From: JBPOJN01 sp052033505
GTDB taxonomy: Bacteria; UBA10199; JACPAL01; GCA-016699445
NCBI GenBank assembly: GCA_052033505.1
Contig: JBPOJN010000040.1
Location: 1-41,887 of the forward strand
DNA length: 41,887 bases
Direction of reading: 5' to 3'
The notes beneath the pieces are model-generated. The model saw nothing but the letters and a program-made list of their open reading frames with translations. It searched no databases and was not told the origin of the DNA. The position numbers were made by a program, and so were the translations under genes. Shown in pieces: positions 7,871-16,718 of this stretch (the stretch's first letter is position 1; every line of letters begins with the position of its first letter).

Positions 7871-10156
7871 TTAGAAGAAGCTGCCGATCGTGAAGTTGAA
7901 GACCACCGGGTCTTCGCCGGGATCGCGGCCGAACGGGAAGCCCCATTCGAAGCGCAAGGGGCCAAGAGGCGAGTTCCAGCGCAGACCCACGCCGTAGTCG
8001 GCGCGCAGTTTGTGGATCGCGAAATCTTGATCTTCGCCGAAGGCATTACCGGCGTCGACGAACGAGACCATCTTAAACCCGGCGGGTTCGTACAGCGGGA
8101 CTTCGAGCTCGAAGTTGAACTGCATCATCTTATTGCCGCCATAAACGAAGCGGTTGTCGCCGCCCGCGATGGTCGACGGCACGCGGACCGACGGGCCGAC
8201 CGAGCGCAAGGGATAGCCTCGCAGGGAATTCACGCCGCCCATGAAGAAGCGCTCGAAAAGCGGCACGGGCAGGCTGTTCAAGCTCGAGATCTGGGCGACG
8301 GTGCCGTTGACTTTGGCGACCAAACCCTTCCAGACCGGCTGGTAGAAACGCACGTTTTCGATCCAGCGCACGAAATCATTGTCGCCTCCCAGCCCGGCGT
8401 ATTCGAGCGACGAACTCGCATAGAGGCCACGCGTCGGGAAGATGCGGTTATTGCGCGTGTCGTGCGAGAGCGTGACGGAAGCGCTGGAAGTCAGGCCCGA
8501 GAGATTGTCGTTGAACGCGGCCGGCACCGTGGTGCGGAAATCCCCGACGTCAACGTCTTCGATCTGATAGCCGAACCGCACCGCGGAGTTTTCGAACAAA
8601 CGATGGCCCAAGCTCAACGAACCGCCGAAGGACCGACGGTCGAAGTCGGTGAAGACGTTGACGGTCCGGAAGCCGGAGACGCCGAACAGCCAGTCCGAAT
8701 CCAAGAAATGCGAGTCTTCGAAGGAGAGCACGAAGAGTTGCCGTTTCGAGGAAAGTTCGGTCGAGAAGTTACCGCTAATGCCGTAACCCAAGAAATTCTG
8801 CTTCGAAACGGAGGCCGTGAAGATGAAATTCTCGACGGAAGAAAATCCGGCGCCGATCGAAAACGTCCCGGTCGGTTTTTCTTTGACCGATATGGTGATG
8901 TTGATGCGGTCGTCGCTGGAGCCTTTCGGCGTCGCGAAGTTCACTTCCTCGAAGTAACCTAGCGCCTGGAGCCGCTGCTGCGACTGACGGAGCTTGGTTT
9001 CGTTATAGAGTGAATTCTCCTGAAGCAGGATTTCGCGGCGCAGGACCTTATCGCGCGTGATGGTATTGCCGATGATGTTGATTTTTTCGATGATGACGCG
9101 CGGGCCCTTCTGCACCATGTAGGTCACGTCGGCGGTCAAGTCTTCGTCGTGCGGAATAATGCGCGGCTGGATGTTCGCGAACGCATAGCCTTGGTCCCCG
9201 TAGATCTGAGAGAGCTTCATCAGGTCTTCTTCGACGTCTTTACGCGCGTAGAGCTGGCCTTTTTTCAATTGGAGCTTGGACGTGAGCTCTTCGGAGGTCG
9301 TGATGATGTTACCTTCGACACCGACGTTTTTGACTGTGTACTGCTTTCCCTCTTCAATGTGATAAGTCAGGGTAATCGAGCGACGGTCGCGCGAGAGCGA
9401 GACTTCGGGCGGGCTGACCTGGACTTTCAGGTAGCCGTTGTTCTGGTAATGATAGAGCAGGAACGCGGAATCGCGTTTGACGCCTTCGTCTTGGTATTTT
9501 CCGCCGCCGCCGAAGAACGAAAAGAAACCTTTTTCGCGGCTTTTGATTTTTTTACGTAGTTCCTTGTCGGAAAAAGCCTTGTTGCCGATGAAGTTCACGC
9601 GCCGAATGCGGATCGGGGAACCTTCGCGGATCTGGAAGACGAGTTCCTGCGAGTCGCTGCCGGGGATTTTGCGGAATTCCGTCGTGACCTCCGCCAGGTG
9701 GTAACCTTCGGAAATATAATGATCGCGGATGCGCTTGATGGAACGGTCCAACCGCTCCGCGTCGACGGCGCCGAACGCCTTGACCTCGATCAACTCGCGC
9801 AGCTTTTCTTCTTTGACCTTTTTATTGCCGGAAAAAGAGACTTTGGAAACCTGCGTGCGCTCGCTCACGACGTAGACCAGACCCACGCCGCCTTTGGAGG
9901 CCGCTTTTTCGACGCTGACGTTGTCGAAGGCACCCAGACGGTACAGAGCCTGGATGTCTTTGCGCACTTTGTCGGGGGAGTAGGCGGAGCCGACGCGGCT
10001 TTCGATCACGTCCAGCATCGTTTTACTGTCGACACGGACGTTACCGCGCGTCGTGATATCGCGGACCACGGCTTCGGCCCAGGCCGGAGCGGAGTCCAAA
10101 CCGGCACCGAGTAAAACGACCGCGACAAAAAAGAAAAAACTTAAGCTTCGCTTCAT
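7871..10156 (-). CDS. bamA: Outer membrane protein assembly factor BamA
   Basis: Essential insertase that folds beta-barrel proteins into the outer membrane. The 761-residue precursor starts with a Sec signal peptide (about residues 1-28, ending near APAWAEA). POTRA repeats follow to about residue 420, recognisable by blocks such as VSFSGNKKVKEEKLRE, NFIGNKAFSDKELRKKI, and INIIGNTITRDKVLRREI. The C-terminal 16-stranded barrel includes the conserved lid-lock motif SLRGYPLRSVGP and ends in FNFTIGSFF with the terminal aromatic expected of outer-membrane proteins. It starts four bases after the lolD stop, with GGAG upstream. No skp/ompH or lpxD gene follows; the HU/IHF gene is next. TamA is the alternative, but length, five POTRA-like repeats and context favour BamA. 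Confidence 0.96.
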   Translation of the reverse strand: MKRSLSFFFFVAVVLLGAGLDSAPAWAEAVVRDITTRGNVRVDSKTMLDVIESRVGSAYSPDKVRKDIQALYRLGAFDNVSVEKAASKGGVGLVYVVSERTQVSKVSFSGNKKVKEEKLRELIEVKAFGAVDAERLDRSIKRIRDHYISEGYHLAEVTTEFRKIPGSDSQELVFQIREGSPIRIRRVNFIGNKAFSDKELRKKIKSREKGFFSFFGGGGKYQDEGVKRDSAFLLYHYQNNGYLKVQVSPPEVSLSRDRRSITLTYHIEEGKQYTVKNVGVEGNIITTSEELTSKLQLKKGQLYARKDVEEDLMKLSQIYGDQGYAFANIQPRIIPHDEDLTADVTYMVQKGPRVIIEKINIIGNTITRDKVLRREILLQENSLYNETKLRQSQQRLQALGYFEEVNFATPKGSSDDRINITISVKEKPTGTFSIGAGFSSVENFIFTASVSKQNFLGYGISGNFSTELSSKRQLFVLSFEDSHFLDSDWLFGVSGFRTVNVFTDFDRRSFGGSLSLGHRLFENSAVRFGYQIEDVDVGDFRTTVPAAFNDNLSGLTSSASVTLSHDTRNNRIFPTRGLYASSSLEYAGLGGDNDFVRWIENVRFYQPVWKGLVAKVNGTVAQISSLNSLPVPLFERFFMGGVNSLRGYPLRSVGPSVRVPSTIAGGDNRFVYGGNKMMQFNFELEVPLYEPAGFKMVSFVDAGNAFGEDQDFAIHKLRADYGVGLRWNSPLGPLRFEWGFPFGRDPGEDPVVFNFTIGSFF

Positions 10157-10160
10157 GAAT

Positions 10161-10835
10161 TCAAGATCTCCGAATGCAACCGTTCTCCAAATGGATCTTT
10201 TGCGGGAACTTTTCCGCGATCTCGGGATTGTGGGTCACCATGACCAGGGCCATGTCGCGCTCGTGATGCCATTCTAAGAGCGCGTTCACCAGTATGTCCC
10301 CGTTCGCGTGATCCAGGTTTCCCGTCGGTTCGTCCGCAAACAAGATCCGCGGATGCCCCACCATCGCCCGCGCGACCGCGATACGCTGCTGTTCCCCTCC
10401 CGACATCTCCGCGGGGAGGTGAAGGGCCCTGTCCCTTAAACCGAATCGTTCCAAAAGCTCCAGACTCTTTTTTTGCGTCTCTTTTTTCCCCTCGCCGCGG
10501 ATCAAAAGCGGCATCATGACATTCTCGAGCGCGGTGAATTCGGGCAGGAGATGGTGCGCTTGAAAGACGAATCCGATATCGCGGTTCCGAAGCAACGCCA
10601 AGGCCTCGTCGGAACGCGCGTACAAATCTTCCCCGTCGTAGAACACGCGTCCCTCGTCGGGCGGCTCCAAGGAGCTTAAGACGTGAAGCAACGTGCTCTT
10701 CCCCGCTCCCGAAGATCCCAAGATCGCGACTAAGGCCTTTTCCGGCAGCGCGAGATCGACGCCTTTCAAGACTTCCGTGCGCGCCGCGTCGATGTGGTAG
10801 GTTTTACGGACGGCTTTGGCTTCCAGTAGGGGCAT
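10161..10835 (-). CDS. lolD: Lipoprotein-releasing ABC transporter ATP-binding protein LolD
   Basis: Inner-membrane-associated ATPase that powers extraction of outer-membrane-bound lipoproteins to LolA. The 224 residues contain Walker A GSSGAGKST (residues 40-48), the Q-loop in FVFQAHHLLPEF, the signature MSGGEQQRIAVARAM, Walker B ILFADEPTGNLD, and the switch His in MVTHNPEIAEKF. The size and the LLPEFTALENV segment are typical of the LolD/MacB subfamily. It follows directly (one base) after a LolC/LolE-type permease gene and precedes bamA, which identifies the Lol pathway better than sequence alone. FtsE-like or MacB-like exporters are the less likely alternatives. Confidence 0.93.
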   Translation of the reverse strand: MPLLEAKAVRKTYHIDAARTEVLKGVDLALPEKALVAILGSSGAGKSTLLHVLSSLEPPDEGRVFYDGEDLYARSDEALALLRNRDIGFVFQAHHLLPEFTALENVMMPLLIRGEGKKETQKKSLELLERFGLRDRALHLPAEMSGGEQQRIAVARAMVGHPRILFADEPTGNLDHANGDILVNALLEWHHERDMALVMVTHNPEIAEKFPQKIHLENGCIRRS

Positions 10836-10836
10836 T

Positions 10837-12054
10837 TTATTGAAGGGCCTGAACCACGTTTAACTTCTTCATGCGGCGCAGCGTCCATTCGCTGGTCACG
10901 AAAATCACGGTAAAACCGCAGGCGGCCACCCAAAGGACGTTCCGCCACGACCACAGCACCGGCACCGTACGGATGAAATAAATTTCCGGGGCGAGGGCTA
11001 TGGGATGCCATACTTTCAGCGCCAGCAACACCGTGCCTCCGAAGGCGAGTCCCAAAAAAATTCCGGCGGAACCTATCAAAAGACCGTTCAAAAGAAAGAT
11101 CTTTCTCAGGCGTTTCCACGAGAGCCCCTGCGTCCTCAAAATCGCGATCGCGGAGCGCTTTTCGATTAAGAACATCAAGAGCGTGCTCATGAGGTTCAAG
11201 CCCGCGACCGCGACCAAGACCGACATGAGAATGCCGAAGATGAGTTTTTCCATTTCAAGCGCGCGGAAGATGTTTTCGTTCAATTCCTTCCAGCTCATGA
11301 CGGTGAACGGATAGGCCTCGCGGGCGCGTAGCTCCGCGGCCAAGCCTTCGGCCTTCTCCGCGTCGCGTAGCCACACTTCCCAGCCGGAGACTTGGTTTTT
11401 CGTGCCGAAAAATCCTTGGGCGGCGGTCAAATCCATGAACACGAAACCCGAGTCGTACTCGTGCATGCCGGACTCGAACGTGCCGATCATGCGGAAGGTA
11501 CGTGCTTTAAGCGCCTGGGTGTCTTCTTCGGCTTGCGGGAACAAAAGTCGGACTTTATCGCCGTCTTTGACGCTTAATTCCCGCGCGAGCGACGCACCCA
11601 AGACCAAACCCGGCACGGCATTGTCACCCTCCCCGCCCGCTTGCGGAGCCGAGACCGTCATCTTCATGCGGGAAAGCCGCGCATAGCGATCCAAGTCGAT
11701 ACCTTTCAGCACGATGCCTTTCACGACGCCGCCGGCGATGATCATGCCTTCGCGGTAGAGGAACGGGGACGATCCCGAGAAATCCGCGCCGAGGTCGGCT
11801 TCGATTTTTCGCGAAAATTCGTCTTTGGGACTTTCTTCCACGTTCGTGAAAATCAGGTGGGAGTTGAAACTTAAAATGGCCTTTTTGTATTCCGCCTGAA
11901 AACCGCTCACGACCGAAAGCGCGATCAACAGAGCTCCCATACCGAAGCCCAAGCCCAGCACCGCGACCGAGGAGGCGACCGACAAAAATCTTTTCTGCCG
12001 CCGCGCTTTCAGGAATTTCAGGGCGAGGCGCGCCTCGAGCATCATCTTATTCAT
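10837..12054 (-). CDS. LolC/LolE-family permease subunit (second of pair)
   Basis: Transmembrane subunit of the lipoprotein-releasing transporter. The 405-residue protein has the family layout: a cytoplasmic N-terminal segment and first membrane helix with VLGLGFGMGALLIALSVVSGF (about residues 33-53), a large periplasmic domain (about 55-265), then three helices in the C-terminal quarter, including the FtsX-type ILRTQGLSWKRLRKIFLLNG block. The ATG cluster at residues 1, 4 and 5 leaves the exact start open. It overlaps the preceding permease gene by eight bases. Two different adjacent permeases point to a LolC/LolE heterodimer as in Escherichia coli, with lolD placed last instead of in the middle. 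I cannot say which of the two is the LolC equivalent. Confidence 0.88.
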   Translation of the reverse strand: MNKMMLEARLALKFLKARRQKRFLSVASSVAVLGLGFGMGALLIALSVVSGFQAEYKKAILSFNSHLIFTNVEESPKDEFSRKIEADLGADFSGSSPFLYREGMIIAGGVVKGIVLKGIDLDRYARLSRMKMTVSAPQAGGEGDNAVPGLVLGASLARELSVKDGDKVRLLFPQAEEDTQALKARTFRMIGTFESGMHEYDSGFVFMDLTAAQGFFGTKNQVSGWEVWLRDAEKAEGLAAELRAREAYPFTVMSWKELNENIFRALEMEKLIFGILMSVLVAVAGLNLMSTLLMFLIEKRSAIAILRTQGLSWKRLRKIFLLNGLLIGSAGIFLGLAFGGTVLLALKVWHPIALAPEIYFIRTVPVLWSWRNVLWVAACGFTVIFVTSEWTLRRMKKLNVVQALQ

Positions 12055-13246
12055 AGCGCAAGACCTCGACCGGCGAAGCCAACGACGCTTGCCGCGCGGG
12101 ATACCAAGACGCGGCCAACGTCAGCAAAGGCACGAGGAAGACAACCAACACTGCGCCCCAAGGGCTTATGAAGATAGGCAGGTATTCGATGTAATAAGAG
12201 CTTGGGAGCCGCACCGGATATTTTTGCAATCCCCAAGAAAGGGAAAACCCCAAGACGCCCCCGAAAACGGCTCCGGTCGCACCTATCGCGAGTGCTTTTC
12301 TCAAAAAAATCCTGCCGACGGCTTTCTGAGTCAAACCCAGCGACCTTAAGACCGCCATGTCTTTGACCTTATCCAGCGCCGTCAGCGACACGAGCCCGAA
12401 AATATTGAACGCCGCGATCAAGAGCAGCATGCTCAAGATCAGCAACATACCGATCCTCTCGAGTTTCATGGCCGCGAAGAGTTTCGGATTCTGCTCGCGC
12501 CACGTCTCCACGGTCACGGACTCTGCCGAGAGTTTTTCGCGCAATGTTTTTTGGACCGATTCGTCGTCCGCGGGGTTTTTAAGCCACACTTCTACGCCCG
12601 TGCGCGCCTCCGTCCCGAAAAGCCGTAATGCTTCTTCATACGGTACGAGCGCGTACTTCGTGTCGAACTCGAAAAATCCCGAATGAAACACGCCCGTGGG
12701 CTTCAGCTCCCGCGAGCGCGGTGTCATATCGCCCGAAGGCGTGACGTCTCCCAGGGGAAAAATCAATCGCACCGTTTCTTCGGAGGCCGGATCCACGTTC
12801 AGCGTCGCGGCCAATTCGTCCCCGATCACCAGGCTTTTTTCGCCGAATTCCGTCTCTTCATAATACCGGCCCAGCCGCGCTTCCGTCGGTTTTTCCGCGA
12901 GACCGCGCAGGCGCAGCCCCATCACGCCGCCCTCTTTCGTACGCGCGATGGCTTCTCCTTCGGCGAACGGCACCAGGCGCGCGATACGCCGGTCGAGCTT
13001 GGACCAGGCGGCGACCTTCTCCGAGAGGTCTTCCCCTGCCTTCGCACGAATCGTCACCGGCGAGCGGAACGCCAGCACCCGCCCCCGAAAATCCCGCTCA
13101 AAACCTTCCATGACCGAAAGCACGAAGATCAGCGCGAAGACGCCGGTCGCGACCGCGACCAGGCAGACGGCGGTCAAAAACGACGAGAAAAACGTTTTCC
13201 GTTTCGAGAAAAAATAACGCCGGGCAATGAAGGAGGAAAAGGACAC
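12047..13246 (-). CDS. LolC/LolE-family permease subunit (first of pair)
   Basis: Partner permease of the lipoprotein-releasing transporter. 399 residues starting at a GTG. The N-terminus (FIARRYFFSKRK, then a membrane helix ending VLSVMEGFERDFRGRVL) matches the pattern of LolC/LolE closely. A periplasmic domain follows (about 50-260), then three C-terminal helices with the block DMAVLRSLGLTQKAVGRIFLRKALAIG. No convincing Shine-Dalgarno precedes the GTG. The gene begins 57 bases after the stop of the large unknown nuclease-like gene and has no obvious strong promoter in that gap, so transcription may come through from upstream. The last eight bases overlap the second permease gene. Confidence 0.88.
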   Translation of the reverse strand: MSFSSFIARRYFFSKRKTFFSSFLTAVCLVAVATGVFALIFVLSVMEGFERDFRGRVLAFRSPVTIRAKAGEDLSEKVAAWSKLDRRIARLVPFAEGEAIARTKEGGVMGLRLRGLAEKPTEARLGRYYEETEFGEKSLVIGDELAATLNVDPASEETVRLIFPLGDVTPSGDMTPRSRELKPTGVFHSGFFEFDTKYALVPYEEALRLFGTEARTGVEVWLKNPADDESVQKTLREKLSAESVTVETWREQNPKLFAAMKLERIGMLLILSMLLLIAAFNIFGLVSLTALDKVKDMAVLRSLGLTQKAVGRIFLRKALAIGATGAVFGGVLGFSLSWGLQKYPVRLPSSYYIEYLPIFISPWGAVLVVFLVPLLTLAASWYPARQASLASPVEVLRYE

Positions 13247-13303
13247 GGGTGCGGGTTTGTTCCACGCTTAAGGGCTCAGGGACAAGAAAAAGAAAGCGGT
13301 GCA

Positions 13304-16300
13304 TCACAAAGCTTCGTTCAGAAGCTTCAATATATGCTCACGATGATCCCAGTAAAATTTGGCGGCCGCGAAGGTTTTTTCGCTCGACGGGACCGCCGCT
13401 ACGCTCTGAGTGAGGGCATCGTTGAGCTTGCGGTTGTGCGTCAACACGATCGTACCAAAAATACGGATCATCAAATCTTGCTCCGCGAGGTTTAGGCGCG
13501 TAAACGCGGAGCCTATGGTGGTGGCGATTTTACCTTTATGCTGCGTTATGAGAGGGCCCACAATGAAGGCAATTTCGTGAAGATTGGCCACCAAGGAGCG
13601 AAAATCGATCACGACGTCTCTGTTCTCCCCGTAAATCCTTAAAATTTCTTCCCTCAAAAGTGACAGCATCCACCGCTTGAAAGAGATTTCTCCGCTTAAA
13701 AGGAGTAAATAAGAATACCGGTTCATCGATTGCAATACGCGATTCCAGACTTTGACCCCTTCGGAAGATGAAAGCAGTATCTCTTTGACCGCTTCCACTT
13801 CAGGAGCGCGATCGCAGAGGAACCGGTCCATCAGCGTAAACGCGTTCATGACCGGAAGGGACGAAACGATGTGAGAAGGCCTACGGCCGTACTTCAGAAC
13901 CTCCCAACTCTTGCCTGCGGAGAGTTCCGGAAATTTCTCGACGTTATCCGGAAGAGGCGCGAACTCGGAATCCGCCTTCTTCCTTCGAAACGTGTCCGCC
14001 CCCCGCTTCAGCCGGTTCTTTAGATACAAAAGCAATACTTTGAGCGAAAGCGTTTTCAAAAATGCTTCCCGTTCCTCAGGTCCGCTGTTTCTTTCCGGAA
14101 ACTTAAGCTGAGAAATCAGATCGAGCAGGTCATTCCTCGCGGAGCTTTGCATAAGAAGCTTCAGGACTTTCCCCGTCGTTTCAAAATACTCCCAATGTTC
14201 CTGAAGCGTCGGGATCTCGGTATCCACGGAGTCGTGTTCCAATGTGATTGCCCGGATTTCCCCGAAGGCCGCGACGATGTTCTCCGATTGGTCTTCCGTC
14301 ACCGTCTGACAAAGCCGGTCCGCGATCCTTTCGCGGTATTGATCGTATAATCGGACGAAATGCCGCATGGTCCGCGCGATCGCATGAAGCTCGCTCCCTC
14401 CCCGGTCTCTCAAATGATCGAACCCATAAAGGATCCTATCCATCTCGGCGAGAAAGCGGCCTTGCAGGGAGTTTTTAGGCCCGTCCCCATTCGTCAGGGA
14501 CCAGGCGCATACACCCATAAAGACAAGGGCATTTTTAAATTTAAGATTATCCCCATGATACTCGGACGTAAAAACGGACGTCGCCTGCGCAGGTATCAAC
14601 GACGCGAACAACTCCCACTCTTCGGGAATATCTGAGGGAGGCGCCACGCTTTCCTCGGGCAGCCGGGACAGCGCGTTCCGTTCGTTCATGTAATGTAACG
14701 CCAGTGAACGCGCGTAAGCCGTGTCGGGATCTTTTTCCTTTTCCGCTTTTTTTGATAAAGCCCCCAAAGCATCGACCATTTCCAGAGATAGATTTTTCCG
14801 GCTCAAATATCCGTGCAGGACGCGCCCTTTTTCCGATTCAGGGACGTCTTTCGAGCAAAGATCCCGAAGCTCCGGGAAATCGAACACCAACGATGCAACG
14901 ATCGCCGGCAACGTTCTTTCCCTCAAACCCCGATAAGAGTCGAAAGTGTCTTTGATGATTTGGGCCGCGGAATCCTGCGAAGGCGTGAACGCATCAATCG
15001 CCAGGGACGTCTCTTCCGCTAAAGCAGTGGCCTTCGCCCCCAAACCCTCCCGGTACTCTTTCAAGAAGGCCATGAGGACGAAAAGGTTGCGCCCCTCGGA
15101 AGAGAGAAACGCCTCGGGAATAACGCTCAGACCTGACAGGTATTTTTGAAGATGAGTTTGCGTGACGACTTCCAACTCAGGATATTTCTGAAAAATTTCA
15201 ACAGCTGCAGGAAGGACTAAGATTTTCGAGACGGGACTGATATCGTTTTTTTTGTGATCCGTCAGCCCCTGCGCCGGAACGCGCTTCGGCTTCGCGCGGA
15301 CCTCAGGATCGGGACGAGCGGCCTCGGGAGTCATAGCTGCATAATAATCCCAGGAACGCTTTTCTCTTTCCGCCCTGTCGATGGAAGCGGGGGGAGCATA
15401 CGTTTCCGGGAGCTTTCTTTCCTCTTCCGCAACGGCGCTTTGGCCGAGAGGCGGTGTCTGCGCCTTGGGAACGGTTTTCTTCCGCCCCAGGCTTTCTGGG
15501 AGGTTACCTTTCCCTTTGGGAATTCTTTGCCCCTCTCGGACATGGCACAAAGAATACGGAGTTCCGGTGAGGATCAATATATCCTCGATGTCCTTGAGCA
15601 GCAGATCGTTCAAGGATTCGGAGGGGCTGTAAAAAGCGTACATCACGCCTTCGAGTTCTTCTTCTTTACCCCGGCCCGTGCGCACGACGGCGGCGTGACG
15701 GAAGACCTGCAAGAGCGTGTAAGCCCATTCATGCGCGTCGCAACGATTTTTAGATCCGGTCTTCACTTCGACGATACGGCGAAGCCGTTTACCCTTGGCG
15801 GCACCGATACTGAAGTCGACTTCGACGGAAACTTGGGACTGATACCGGTCGAAGAGTCCCGCGAAGGCTTCATCGCCGGCCGTGGGAAAACGCTCCAAAA
15901 CTTTTTCCCGGACGTGCGTTTCCACGGACATCTTCAGGCATTCCCAATCCACGTCCAGAGATTCGGAAAAATGGACGTCTAACTCTTCGCGGCGCGCATA
16001 ATGCGCCGCTTCCCGGTATTCGTTGAAAAGAGCGAGATTGCGGAGCTTCTTCTCACCGCTGGAGAGGAATTTAGCGTCGTAGCCCGTCGGCTGGAAACCG
16101 CGGTACCAACCCAAGACGTTCAATCGGCACAGTTCATGGGCGGCCTCCAAGACGACGGTGTGTCCTCCCAGGACGCAATGCACGTCCTCATTTATCAGAA
16201 ACAATTCGACGTCACTTTCATCCACGCCGTCGATTTGCCTCAAGTTCGCCAAACACGCCTCGGCTTCGGCGGACATGCGACCTAAGAAAACATCCATCGC

Positions 16301-16609
16301 TTTGCCGTAAGCGTCTTCCGCCAAAATCTTCCCCGACAACGCGCCCCATAAAAGCGGAAACGCGGCACCGAAATCCGCGACGCCGTTTTGAGGGATCAAC
16401 TTCAGGGCTTTCTGATGCTTCGTGACCTGAGATCGGAGATCGTGGTCCTCCGCGACGCGGGCATTCACATGACGGACGAAGCTGCTTTGATCGCGCGTTC
16501 CCGCCACGCTGCGCACGAGAGCCGCGGCGACTCTCACGTCATTCGACCGGGTGGCCGCGACGAAACGGATCGCGAGGTCGGGAACGGGTATTTTAGGTAA
16601 TACGGCCAT
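13304..16609 (-). CDS. Large uncharacterised protein with a PD-(D/E)XK (RecB/Cas4-like) nuclease domain
   Basis: I do not recognise the whole protein. Numbering from the ATG at 16609 (1101 residues), the segment 215-350 carries the ordered signature of the RecB/Cas4-type nuclease fold: His232 in ETHVREKVLERF, Asp265 in VSVEVDFSIG, Glu281-x-Lys283 in RRIVEVKTGS, and Gln301 in AYTLLQVFRHA. The 16-residue Asp-to-Glu spacing and the xVKTG ending are what the family shows. Residues about 360-455 form a Pro/Lys/Glu-rich linker. The remainder (456-1101) looks mostly alpha-helical and has no motif I can name; there is no helicase, methylase or ATPase motif. A TTG at 16657 would add 16 residues, and neither start has a good ribosome site. 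It is divergent from a coupled pair of unknown genes and followed after 57 bases by the lol genes. The nuclease call is well supported by motif; the biological role is unknown. Confidence 0.8.
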   Translation of the reverse strand: MAVLPKIPVPDLAIRFVAATRSNDVRVAAALVRSVAGTRDQSSFVRHVNARVAEDHDLRSQVTKHQKALKLIPQNGVADFGAAFPLLWGALSGKILAEDAYGKAMDVFLGRMSAEAEACLANLRQIDGVDESDVELFLINEDVHCVLGGHTVVLEAAHELCRLNVLGWYRGFQPTGYDAKFLSSGEKKLRNLALFNEYREAAHYARREELDVHFSESLDVDWECLKMSVETHVREKVLERFPTAGDEAFAGLFDRYQSQVSVEVDFSIGAAKGKRLRRIVEVKTGSKNRCDAHEWAYTLLQVFRHAAVVRTGRGKEEELEGVMYAFYSPSESLNDLLLKDIEDILILTGTPYSLCHVREGQRIPKGKGNLPESLGRKKTVPKAQTPPLGQSAVAEEERKLPETYAPPASIDRAEREKRSWDYYAAMTPEAARPDPEVRAKPKRVPAQGLTDHKKNDISPVSKILVLPAAVEIFQKYPELEVVTQTHLQKYLSGLSVIPEAFLSSEGRNLFVLMAFLKEYREGLGAKATALAEETSLAIDAFTPSQDSAAQIIKDTFDSYRGLRERTLPAIVASLVFDFPELRDLCSKDVPESEKGRVLHGYLSRKNLSLEMVDALGALSKKAEKEKDPDTAYARSLALHYMNERNALSRLPEESVAPPSDIPEEWELFASLIPAQATSVFTSEYHGDNLKFKNALVFMGVCAWSLTNGDGPKNSLQGRFLAEMDRILYGFDHLRDRGGSELHAIARTMRHFVRLYDQYRERIADRLCQTVTEDQSENIVAAFGEIRAITLEHDSVDTEIPTLQEHWEYFETTGKVLKLLMQSSARNDLLDLISQLKFPERNSGPEEREAFLKTLSLKVLLLYLKNRLKRGADTFRRKKADSEFAPLPDNVEKFPELSAGKSWEVLKYGRRPSHIVSSLPVMNAFTLMDRFLCDRAPEVEAVKEILLSSSEGVKVWNRVLQSMNRYSYLLLLSGEISFKRWMLSLLREEILRIYGENRDVVIDFRSLVANLHEIAFIVGPLITQHKGKIATTIGSAFTRLNLAEQDLMIRIFGTIVLTHNRKLNDALTQSVAAVPSSEKTFAAAKFYWDHREHILKLLNEAL

Positions 16610-16718
16610 AATAAAAGATACGACACCATCGGCCCCGCTGGATAAAAGTTGTTCCAAAATGTTTTAAATTGCAAAACCCGCAACCTTATCCGAGGGTTGT
16701 CGACACTTCCGGAAACTT
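16610..16718. promoter_or_regulatory. Divergent control region between the nuclease-like gene and the paralogue pair
   Basis: The shared gap is 109 bases from ATG to ATG, or 61 if the TTG at 16657 is used. It is AT-rich around 16655-16675. It contains an inverted repeat CAACC-9 bases-GGTTG at 16681-16699, placed between the two starts. I found no promoter boxes with good spacing in either direction, so the promoters are unassigned. Confidence 0.35.

Noticed and set aside
8012..8962. Long open frame on the plus strand inside bamA
   Set aside because: Antisense shadow of the BamA barrel region; no recognisable domain and composition rich in Arg/Glu/Asp as expected from antisense reading.
10161..13246. 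MacB-type macrolide or peptide exporter
   Set aside because: The permease/ATPase pair could look MacB-like, but two separate permease subunits, a separate small ATPase and bamA directly downstream fit the Lol pathway.
12683..13495. 270-codon plus-strand frame across the permease start and its upstream gap
   Set aside because: Antisense to a well-supported LolC/LolE-family gene and the end of the nuclease-like gene; Arg/Gln/His-rich with no domain.
13304..16609. CRISPR-associated Cas4 or AddB/RecB proper
   Set aside because: The nuclease motif resembles theirs, but there is no CRISPR array, no other cas gene, no Fe-S cysteine set of Cas4, and no helicase motifs or RecC/AddA partner.
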